Shown: positions 1 through 12,000 of the stretch, in pieces
Position numbering within the stretch: position 1 is the first letter of the stretch
Layout: each line of letters begins with the position of its first letter
Origin: Strongylocentrotus pallidus
Taxonomy: Eukaryota > Echinodermata > Echinoidea > Camarodonta > Strongylocentrotidae
Assembly (NCBI GenBank): GCA_030265145.1
Contig: JARBES010000118.1
Span: forward strand, 1,629,315 to 1,652,227
Reading direction: 5' to 3'
Length of the DNA stretch: 22,913 nt
Notes under the pieces: generated by a model
Databases searched by the model: none
The model's input: only the letters and a program-made list of their open reading frames with translations
Told to the model about the DNA's origin: nothing
Program-made: the position numbers and the translations under genes

Positions 1-94
1 TATCCAGGAGGACAGTCACATGTGTACGTGTTGTTGGGTTGCTGTGTACATGTGGCTCCATTCATGCATGGGTTGCTGTCACAGCCAACGTAGT
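1..94 (-). CDS. E1: EGF exon, family B, cut by left edge
   Basis: Acceptor AG precedes position 94 on the minus strand. The exon reads [16 protein letters not shown] and then runs past the left edge after C-P-P-G-Y, so the sixth cysteine and the donor are not seen. The C3-C4 loop (TQQPNNTYT) has nine residues instead of the usual eight, a trait shared only with E10 and E18. O-glucose (CDSNPC) and O-fucose (CMNGATC) consensus sites are present. It pairs with E18 in the block duplication. Confidence 0.88.
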
Positions 95-3000
95 CTGTAT
101 GAACACACATGGATTAGAGAAAAGTGTAGTCATTAAACGGAATATAAACTTGTACAAGGGGACATGCATATAAATGTTGACAATCTAATCAGTGTATGGC
201 AACACATGTACTAAGTAATCAGATGATATGAAGGTAAACATTCACATGAACTTAAATGTAAACTGCAAATATAGCATGCATCATACTGTCTATGATTAAA
301 CACTCTCTTCTGTAACAATTACTTTCTTCATATGTATATTTGACACATTTTTGCACACAGCATTCCTCAACTAAAACCTTAAATGTCATATTTTTTTCTT
401 CTTCAAATCAAAAGAGCTTCATACCTTGACACAATACTCCAGAGAATCCTTCTGGACAAACGCATGTGTAAGAAGAGTTGGAGTTCATACAGGTTGCTCC
501 ATTCTGACAAGGATCACTGTCACAACCAGCGTAATCTGTAATAATAGCGAAAAAAAGGCATCATAAGGACATTAATTAGGGGGTGATGTTTGATGATGTG
601 AACAGAAAAATTGTGAATATTGCGAAGGTTACGATTGATATTTCATACGTATGTGAATAAAAAAAAAGAAGCAACAAATTCAGTTGCTGCCCCTACTGAA
701 ACAAAAATGTACACAACACTAATCATGTATGTTCTACCACCCAGATATCATTGAACTTCTTAATTTTTAAACAGTGTGCCCTAATAACTACAACTACAGT
801 GGAGTAATACCCCCTCCCTCCCCCCCCCCCCTGTTCTAAAGGAGTGTATCTACTGCTCTACAGAAAGATTTAGCAGTATTTATGATGCAAAGTGCATTTT
901 CTGAAGAAACAACTACGAGCAAAAGTATTTTTTAACCAAGCTTCTTTAATTACCTTGACAGTTTTCTCCTACAAAGCCCATCACACAGGTACAGTTATAA
1001 GATGTCCTAAAGTTGGAGCATGTGGCACCATTCACACAAGGATCAGGGTTGCAGAGATTGATTTCTAAAAAATAGTAATGAGATTAGGAAAACATATTCA
1101 AATACAGACTCCATATGTGACGTCTTTTCCCTGAAACTATGAATTGCAAAACATGACTTGTGTTTCAATCAATGTTAGTTATGGTAATATTTCCTTCTCT
1201 TTGTTCCTATTGTATTTGCATAATATGAATTAAAATGTATGCAAGTACTGTTAGGAGATCATCATACAAACCATACATACTCATTGGAACAGAAGAAATG
1301 AATGTACATGACAGAACTATTGCACTTTCCAATATACGTATTGGTGTTCAAGGTAAATAAAGTAATGGAAGGCCCAGTCTGGGCATTACATCATGCAATC
1401 CAGTAGCTACTATGCTTGAAGGATTGCCCCTTCATCCCCATACCTGCTATTCAGTCTGAAAGATGTTTAAAATGAAGGTTGTCTACCCAAGACTCACTCA
1501 CCCTCTTCACACAATACTCCTTGGTATCCCGGTAAACAGATACAGGCATAGGATTCATTGCCTTGCTGACAAGTTGCTCCATTCTGACAGGGGTCACTGT
1601 CGCATCCAGAATACACTAGAACGAAATCATCAATAAAACAAGAAATTGGTAACGACCTTGTCATAACTTTGCTTTTAATGCACACTAGATCCTGCACATA
1701 GAGTTTTCAAAAACATACATGGAATAACATCAAATGCATATACGGCCTCGAAAATCACACAATGTTATTATCTATAAGAAAGGAATATTCATTTATAAAG
1801 TACAGTGAGCTTACCTTCACAATTCATGCCTGTGTATCCAATTGGGCAGTCACATGTATATGATGTCTGGAAGTTTGTACATGTAGCTCCATTCTGACAG
1901 GGTTCGGGCTCACATAGATCGATCGCTGAATAAAAAAAAATTGTCAACACATTAAAGCCTAAAATCACTGCTTGCCAATTGATGGACTACAAACATTTCC
2001 ATACCTCACATTGCACAGATTTCCTTTCAATTTGGTACTGGCTTATATCTGAAAATTTGAAACCCAAGAGCTTGTGTCGCAACAGTTACATTGAGACAAT
2101 GAAAGCCAAATTTATACAAAACACTTGTACACGTAATCTATTGTTCCCTATCATTTTTCCTGAATAAGAAAGAGGTCCCCACTCTGCCTATGCACTTCCC
2201 TTCATTTATTAATGATAAACTAAGAAAGACCTTTCCAGTTATTTAAGAGAGACAAGATATATTTTTTTTTACCTGTTTCACACATGGAGCCAGTGAAGCC
2301 AGGTACACACGCACAGGAGTAGGTATTGTTGAACACTGCACATGTTGCTCCATTCTGGCAAGGGCTGCTGACACAACCAACATAATCTATGGAGACAAAA
2401 TGAAAATAAGCACATCATTCTCTTCCTAGTAACGACATGTAAGTGTAATTTCATCCATGATATATTTAGATAACATCATGTTTCTAAGCAAACAGAGGTT
2501 GAATACAAAATCTGTAAAAATTGCCTAACACTAGGCCCAGTATATTCAAGGCTTTCATAATTCTCTATATGATATAAATGAATATTATGGTTAGTGGCAT
2601 AACAGATCTTTTGCCATGAAAGCAATTTTGTTTACTTCCATTTCTAAGCAAAAGCAATTACATGTAAGTGATATATATAAATCACATAGCCACATTGGAG
2701 TAACGATTTGGTAGGTGATGGACATTACCTTGACAGTTGACTCCAGTGAATCCTGGCAGACAGTCACATGTATAGGAGATCCTGAAGTTAGTACACACTG
2801 CCATGTTCTCACATAGGTTCAGATCACATAGATTCACCTCTGTAGAAGGAGATGGATTAAGTAAGAAATAAATAATGTATAGAAAGTTAGAGCTTTAGTT
2901 TATTCAATTTTATCATTAAAACCTCTGGTGGTAAGAAATTAATATATTTCCTATTATCTCCTTCACTATCACCACTTCACTATCTGTATTTAATATCTTA

Positions 3001-6000
3001 TGACTAAACTAGGTTCATTCACAATACAGAGCAATTTCCATCCATGTATGAATTACCGTATTAAAGTCTTGTGCATCAACATGACGCCTCCCCCCCTCCC
3101 TTTTTTCTCAGGCAAATGATCACCAAAAAAATTACAGCTGAAAATGTAAAAGCATGTCATTCTCCGCTTATGTGTTGCATGTATGAAACCCCTTTCCAAA
3201 ACTTCCTCTAAGAAAGATAAACTTAAAGATGAGCTTTTCCATACCTTCTTCACAGTTGAATCCTCTATATCCTGGAGCACACTGGCAGATATAGAAATCA
3301 TTTGCTTGAAAGCATGTCCCTTCGTTCTGGCAGGGGTCACTATCACATCCAGAGTACACTACAGGAGCAAACAAATGAAAGAGGAATAACATTTTCAATT
3401 CATCATTATATTTGTATCATATCATTTAGAAGTGTTCTCTTTCCATGATGTGATTTTAAAGGAATAACCAATTCTTATGATAATTCAAGCATTATTGAAT
3501 TGAATATGTACATTTCAATAGATAGACACAAATATGAGCTATATATACAAGTAGTTAGAAATGAACAGAGATGATAAATTAGAAGTACACATTACTCGAG
3601 CCTATGCATTCACTATGTAGATGGTTCTGAAGAAAATATAAAAAGTCTTTTACAAACTTTATTTCTTAACACTTCAGTGATGATATCCATTTCGGCATAT
3701 TGTAATATGATATATAAATAAATATACCACTTGTCTATGTTATCAACGGCCATTGGGATTGTAAGGGCCATCATTGCAGTTATCTAAATCAAGTTATCTC
3801 ACCTTCACAGTTGACACCAGTGTAACCCTCAGGGCATGTACAGATATACGATGTCATGAAGTTAGAGCAGGTGGCCCCATTCTGACAGGGATCGGAGTCA
3901 CACAGGTTGATTTCTGCCAAAGACACAAATAATGATTATAAGTCGGCACACAAATTACAGAGGAATCTACAATGTATCAATTCAATTTTATTTCATTCAG
4001 TTAAAAAGACAACAATTAACAACAATCAATTAACCTATGCTACAAAACTTAATCTGTGATAGAGATCTATGTGTCTGCTATCTGTAGTGAGTCTGTAATT
4101 ACTCTGAAAGTACTGTTCATGTGAGTGGATGTACTTCCATGCTCTCTGAATCACAGATTCATAACAATGAGTAGATCTACTCCTTGTTGTATCTTTTCGT
4201 GAAAACATACAGGTAGCATGCTACATTTTGTATGAAAATATATAAATTTAAGATTTAAAAAAGTATCTTACCTTGTTCACAGAATTCTCCTTCATAGCCT
4301 GGTGGACATGTACATGTGAAGGTATTGTCTACATTCTCCGAACAGTTGGCACCATTTTGACATGGGTTACTGGAACATCCAATGTAAACTGAAAAAGGAG
4401 ATGGACATGTAAGGATTGGTTTGAAATGTTAGTTCTGATTCTGTTTTTGATCCTCAACAACACCTATTACAATGATTAAAATGTAGCATGGGACCGGTTT
4501 ATATTTATATAATCGTTTGGACCATTGGAACTTGAGGCAGATAACATTTGTGTTGAGCATGTTATTCAATGAAGTCTTCTACTGGTATGACTACTAATAC
4601 TACTAAATATAAATCTTCATCATAAATCCAATTTTACATACAAGTATTTAGAAATTTATAACACAACATTCAGATAATTTCGACAATCATCAAGAAATAC
4701 ATTCATCCAAAAGTATGTATCATATCTGTCAAGTTCTCTTGTACCAACAAAATCTAAGAAACACATATTTTATTTGAAACAATTATTATTTCAGTTTACC
4801 TTCACAATTGTCTCCTGTGAATGACGGAGGGCAAGTGCAGTTGTAGGAAGTCTGGAAGTTTGTGCAAGTGGCGCCATTCAAACATGGATCCGATTCACAC
4901 AAGTCAATAGCTAAAACAGGAAGGACAGAAACAAATTGTCATTCTATATGTATCTGGCAATATGAAAGGTAAGACTTAACTTTTATATCTCAGATTTAAT
5001 TGTAATGGCTAGTACACTAACGAACAGCCTGGAAAAACAAATGTATGGTTGCTATACAAGACTCTTGAGAGCAGCACTGAATGTCAACTGGAGGGACCAT
5101 ATGACAAATATAGAGTTGTATAGGGACATTACACCGATTTCAGACAGACTGAGAGGACTGCCGTCTCTGTTTCAGTGGTCATTGCTGGAGGAGCAAGAGT
5201 GAACTCATTTTCACAAATACTCTTCTGGGAGCCCTCAAGGGACAAACGCACCAGAGGGTGCCCAGCAATGACTTACATAGACCAGGTAGAAAAAGACACC
5301 GGTCTATCAAGGCAGGAGCTCCCAAAAGATCATGGAGAATAGAACTGAATGGAAAAAGCTTGTCAAATCAGTGTAAGGTAAGCTCGACCAAGTAGTAGCT
5401 AGTACACTGCATATTATGTTCACATGGTGATATTTATAATTCATACAAGGTTATTTAAAATAAACAGAAGACAAAGAGCAAGCCAATTGAATATATTACC
5501 ATTTTCACAGAGATCTCCTTCATATCCAGATGCACAGAGACAACTGAATGAGTCATTTCCTTCACTGCACATGGCACCATTCAGACAAGGATCGCTTGCA
5601 CAACCTTCATATACTGAAAAAGTGAATCATACCAAAACGAAAAGTGTGAGTTATCAGCTGCATTTGAAGTGTGAGAATGGAAACAAATAGGAAATATATC
5701 TTATTTCAAAATTCAGAAGATCACATATTCACTCACTCAGACTACAAAATAAACAAAAACAAGAAATAAACAAATTGGAGATGAAATGAAATTTGCTGGT
5801 AAGAAAATGGTTACCTTCACATATCATTCCCTGGTAGCCAGTTGGGCAAGCGCAGTCAAACGATGTCCTGAAGTTAGTGCAGTTAGCTCCATTCAAACAT
5901 GGGTCAGGATCACACAAGTTTATTTCTATAGAAAAAAGATACATTAATGGGTTTTAAGACGTGTTTTGATCCATTGAAATACTTCAATTGTCAAAAGTAT

Positions 6001-9000
6001 TTTGTCAGTCATATAATGCATAACAGAGCAAAAAAAGCACCAAGTCAGGACTACTACTTCAACACAAGCTCTAGGGCAATTATGCAACCTCTGTCAGTTC
6101 TAATTCATACAGAGCTTTACATGAAGATTCGCATGAGAAGTCTTTGTTCCAAAAATTTGTTCTTTCGCCTCTTTTTCAGATTCTTCATTGGGATTCCTGC
6201 TAGAAATCTATAAAATTCGGCCTTTGACTTCTAACATAGGCTTTAAATATATTGTTATTCTCTGATTTGCTTGTTCACGCTTGTACATACCATTTTGACA
6301 GTCCATGCCTTCATATCCAGGAGGACAGGAGCAGATGTAGAAGCTGAAGATATCGGTACAAGTAGCTCCATTCTGACAGGGGTCACCACCACACGCATTA
6401 AACTCTGAAAATAAATGACATATATTCAAAAGATATCTCACAGCCATTCAGTCAATTGATTTCATCATTCCTCCTTCGTAAAACAATGTGTAGAGTAAAT
6501 AACTGTTTGCCCCTGTCATTTTTCAGAACATGTCTGTTTCATATGCTGGAGACATCTTTAAAGGATTTATGCCCAATTGACTGAGAATTTTTTTCATTAA
6601 AATTTACTTAAAAGTAGAGCCCAAGAATACACAAGAAGATTTTTCCTTTGAAATAAACGATGCTGTCTTCTGTTTCAATGTATTAGTAAGAGTCAGACCA
6701 TTGTCATTACCTTCAGTACAATTGATTCCCTTCCATCCTGGTGCACAGGTACAGTTGTAGTCTCCAAAGATGTTGGTACAGGTAGCTTCATTCTCACAAG
6801 GGTTAGGATCACAACCATCAAGTTCTATTTTAACAAATACAAAATAACATGCCAATAAACATATATCTAGATACTGTATCTATCTAGTATATCTATCTAG
6901 ATATATGTAGATAATATATATATATATATATCTCTGGGAGATAATCATACAGAGCTTATAAACATTGGTTATAAGTGCTATATAAATGTTACTAATATTA
7001 TTAGTAGTAGTAATATCAATTTTATTATTATAATATCAATTTCATAATTAAAGGAAACTATATTAATACAAATGACAAGGACAGTGATATATTTTCCAGA
7101 GATGGGGACATTAGTAGATAGCACACATTATCTTGTTGACTCCTAGAGTGCAGCTTCCTCATTAAAGGGAGTGCAGCTTCCTCATTAAAGGGAGTGTGTC
7201 ATGACGAGACTATGTGTCTTTCCCGTGGCTCTACCCGGGGCCAATCGAGTATAATACGACTACGGACGATGCGACCGCAGCATTCGCGTGCGTGCAACAT
7301 ATGCGAAACCGAAGCGTGAGGAGAACTTTGGTTTGTTTTGTCAACGCTAGCGCACACTGACCCAGTTTAGCTCGCGCTGACCCAGTTAATCAAGTCCATT
7401 CGTTTACGTGCAGTTGTCCAAAACAAGACGTAGACGCCGTTAACCAATATTTGCCATGATACACTCCCTTTAATGCTCCTTCCAAATGAAATTGACTCCC
7501 ACAAACTACAGATCATAATTCAATACATGCAATGGATTAAACAAGTGTCATGGTTGTTTATCATTACATACCGATTTCGCAAAGCATTCCAACATATCCG
7601 CTGGGGCAGGTACAGGTGTAGGTGTCATTCTGTTGACTGCAGGTGGCCCCATTCAGGCATGGATTGCTCTCACAACCAGAGTATACTGCAGAAGTATAAT
7701 AACATTTCAATTATTGAGATTTACTGTCATTCAAATGGCTGTCTTTCTTGTTGCAAATCAAAAGCATTATGAATTTTAAAAGATGTTTTTATTAGGACTA
7801 GACTCTTATTCTAGTACTTATCAAATATAGTACATATTCACTTGTGTACACCTAATAATGCAGGCAGTTTTTGTTCATAACATTTCAATAAAATATATAT
7901 AATGTTCTAATACTTCTACTGCCATGCATTAAATGGATTCCGATTCAATTCTACTATTAGCAAGAAATATCAGCTCCATGTTACCTTCACAGTTGACACC
8001 AGAATAACCTTCAGGGCATGCACAGTCATACGACGTGCGGAAATTAGAACAGGTGGCTCCATTCTGACACGGATCTGGGTCGCACAGGTTGATTTCTATG
8101 ATAAAAAAGAGTAAAGTAGAAGTTCGCCTTGAATCATTCTTCATGTCATGAACACAAATACAGTCATCTGCAAAGTCACACAATAGCACAAAAATAACCA
8201 TGCACATCAACTGTTGGGTCCCTTCAAAAGGATGTTTTCATTTTTATTTGAAGAGATAGTGATAAAGTATTTTATATTTACCGTTCTGACACATCACGCC
8301 GTTATAGCCAGGTGCACACATACATTTATAAGTGTCATTTGAAAGCTGAGCACAGGAGGCACCATTCATACAAGGGTTACTACTGCACGCAGTAAAATCT
8401 GCAATAAACAAATAATGGATAGAAAAAATGCACAATTTTTACACCAATTTTTGTCAAAGTAATACCTGCCAATATCAGAGCGAAGAACAAAATTACGAAA
8501 TTGCAGAATTAACCAAATGCATTTACGTCATTATTCCACTTGAACTGTTTCACTGCAATGAAAGTAATGCTTACCTGATCTTCCAAAGTGACAAAAGGGC
8601 ACTGTATTTAGCGACAATATCATTCAAATAATCTTAATTTAAGCATACAAAGGCATATTCTTCTGATATAGGTTGTATAAATTTTAAACAAAAATCAAAA
8701 GTATTGGTTAGCCAAAATAAACTATTATCAATGTTATTGGCCAACACTTTACTATTTCCAGTATTCTTTAAAAACAATGATTTCACTTACTCTCACAGAA
8801 ATCCCCACCAAAGCCATCTGCACAGATACACTGGAAAGTGTCATTAAGCTGCATGCAAGTAGCATCATTCTGGCATGGGTTGCTGCCACAGCCATCATAT
8901 ACTGTTATGTGTTATAAACATATTAATAAAAATCAGCACCTCATTGATGAACAACGCAATGGATGTCTACAGCTAAAAACATCTTCCCAGGTTCCAATCC

Positions 9001-12000
9001 AATCCAATCCAGTCCAGGGTGTATTTGGTATAGCGCTTATTCCTTGAAGTTACAAAGTAGTTCCCAATTTACTTCACAAAGCCACACAATGGCATCTTTA
9101 ATACACAATGATAAAATCCCTTCATGATAACACATTATAGTCAGATTTCTTTTGATTTTTGTATTAAAGCAGATCTGGAAATTTACCTTCGCACTCAAGA
9201 CCTGTGTATCCTTCAGGGCATGTACAGGTATATGACGTCCTGAAGTTAGAGCAAGTGGCTCCGTTCTGACAGGGATCAAGGTCACACAGGTTGATTTCTA
9301 AAGAGACCAAGAATACACAAAGTTATAAACTGCCTATATAATTGCACCCTACTTTTTATCATTTTTTCATTGAAGTGATAAGGAAATGGAAACCTTCCCA
9401 ATTATTTATCGTACAAATCAGTAGTAAATGTTGTAAATGTTCAGCTAAACAAAATTAGAAAAGGAAAATTCTCTATTGCAAATGCCACTAATCATTACAT
9501 TTAAAATAATGTATGAAGAAGAGATCCAAGTAGGCCTCCCATGTCTTTTTCCTAGATACTAATGAATTTAAACAATTTTAACTTCTAGAGTCGGCTTGAT
9601 TGCTACAGAAATATCGCCAATTGACTAAGTATGCAATAATCTCAAATGCCAAGACATTTTCATAGAAAACAAAATCATTAAATAATGCGATCAATACCTT
9701 CTTCACACAGTTGGCCTTGATAGCCTGGTAGACAGATGCATACGTAGCTACCAGAACTCTGTAGACATCCAGCTCCATTCATACAAGGATCACTACTGCA
9801 TCCATTATAAACTGAGAATAAAATAAATTAAAATTAAAATGACTATTGTATATTCAAAGGGATGAATGCTCATACCACATTGCTTGTATATCATTGTAAC
9901 TTCAGACAGCTATAGATTGTAATATGATTCGTCCATTTATATATGTGTACAACAGCAAATTTGGTTGCTACATGAGTTTGATAACTTCTGCAATAAGTCA
10001 TCATGCATATACAAGTAGTTTAATGCTAAATCGTACATGCAATAATGCCTGTATATGTATCATAAATCATTAACAAATTATGCAAGTAATTAGTGAATCA
10101 CACAGTCATTTAACTCAGTGACTTACTTTCGCAGTTGACACCAGTGTAACCCTCAGGGCAAGCACAGGTGTATGATGTCCTGAAGTTAGAACAGGTGGCT
10201 CCATTCTGACATGGATCAGAGTCGCACAGGTTGATTTCTACAAAGATATACACAATGCAAAGAAAATTAAGCATTCATTAAAAATAATACATTCAATAAA
10301 ACCTGACAAAAGTGCCCATTCCTTCTCCAACAAGGAAAAGCTATAACAATATGCGTTTCTTGTATTGGAATATCACATTGTGATATAAGTTTTGTGGCGA
10401 TTCCAGGAGACTTTGGATACTTTTACCCTGACTTTAGCTTCTGCAACCATGGAGCTCAGTGAATGCAAGGAATAAAGCCGACCAGGTCCCTGGTTTATGC
10501 TCCTGGGTCGAGTGAGGCAAATCAATATTAATGTCTTGCCAAAGGGTGTTAGTGCTGCATATGAGTCCAACCCTGAATATTGTGGTTCAGTCGGGGACTT
10601 TCACCCCTAGACCACAACACCTCTATCATAGACATCAAATAAACAGTTGTGTAATTTTGATAGGTCTTCAGGAAGAAATTAATTTCTACCCACCTGTTTC
10701 ACACATGACTCCAGTGTATCCAGCAGGACAAGCACATGTGTAGGTATTGTTGAGCACTGCACAGGTAGCTCCATTCAGACAGGGATCACTGTCACATCCA
10801 ATGTAATCTATGCAATACAAAGTAAATAGGAACATTATTCACTGCCTTACTTGTACTTTAATGCTGTTTTTTTATCACATGAGTAAAATTGAAAAAATAA
10901 AGTTTGCTTAGCATACACACTTCCTTTACTTCACATGTGCTTTTAACTTACTTATATGAAATTGTGAGTGCATATGTAGAAAGTATTTGCTGTACATCTT
11001 AAAGCATACTGTCATACATACAAACATGTACATATACAACAACTTATATCTAATCACAAAAACAAATATCTATCACAAAAAAGTTTCACTTTCAATTCAT
11101 CCATTCATCAATATGAACACATGATTTTTAAAGATCAAGAAACTCACCTCGACAGTTGAATCCAGTGAATCCAGGCAGACAGTCACAGGTATAGGAGATC
11201 CTGAAGTTAGTACACACTGCCATGTTCTCACATGGGTTAGGATCACATAAATTCACCTCTGAAATATGAAACAGAGTCAACAGATTAATAAGGAGAAAAA
11301 ATAAGAACCGTAATTATATGAAAAATAGGCACTTTCAATGTATCAATTAAACTCATTAAAACTGCCAACTCAATGCAATAATCAGGAACCTTGTCACTTG
11401 TCTGATAAATAACATCAGTTTACATGGCTTACAAAATAAGTGTTCAAATGGACTCTAAGAGATACACACCTTGTTCACAGTTCATTCCTCGGTAACCCGG
11501 TGCACACAGGCAGATGTAGAAATTGAATGCTTGAAGACATGTACCATCATTCTCGCATGGGTTACTGCTACATCCAGCATAAACTATATACAAAAGAGAT
11601 ATAAATAATCATAGAAATTGTTTGCTTGGAGACATGTACCATCATTCTGACATAGATAACTGCTACATCCAGCATAGACTACACAAATAGTTACAAAGAA
11701 ATAGAAAAATACATTTCGAGTAAACATCAATATTTATTTGTACAAAAATGATGCAGATTGTTGAAGCTAACCATTAAATGCACTATACTACCCATGATAA
11801 TGACAGATAATCATGATCTGTATCCCTTTTTTATCTTCTAACTTGAACAACAGGTCTTTTTATGTGAAAAGGTAGTAAATCAAGGAAGTGAATCGGTCAA
11901 TATTCTCAGTTAACTGTTCAGCATATACATGTACCTACCGAACATGACGAACCACTGAATAAGCGGATGCTAGTGGATGCAAATAAATCTACTTCTTATG

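Noticed and set aside
7473-7772. Plus-strand open frame of about 99 codons
   Set aside because: It covers the complement of E16 and part of the transposon end; composition and content fit a shadow frame.
10369-10388. Short palindrome TATCACATTGTGATA
   Set aside because: Too short and isolated to suggest a regulatory site; it may simply be at the edge of the SINE.
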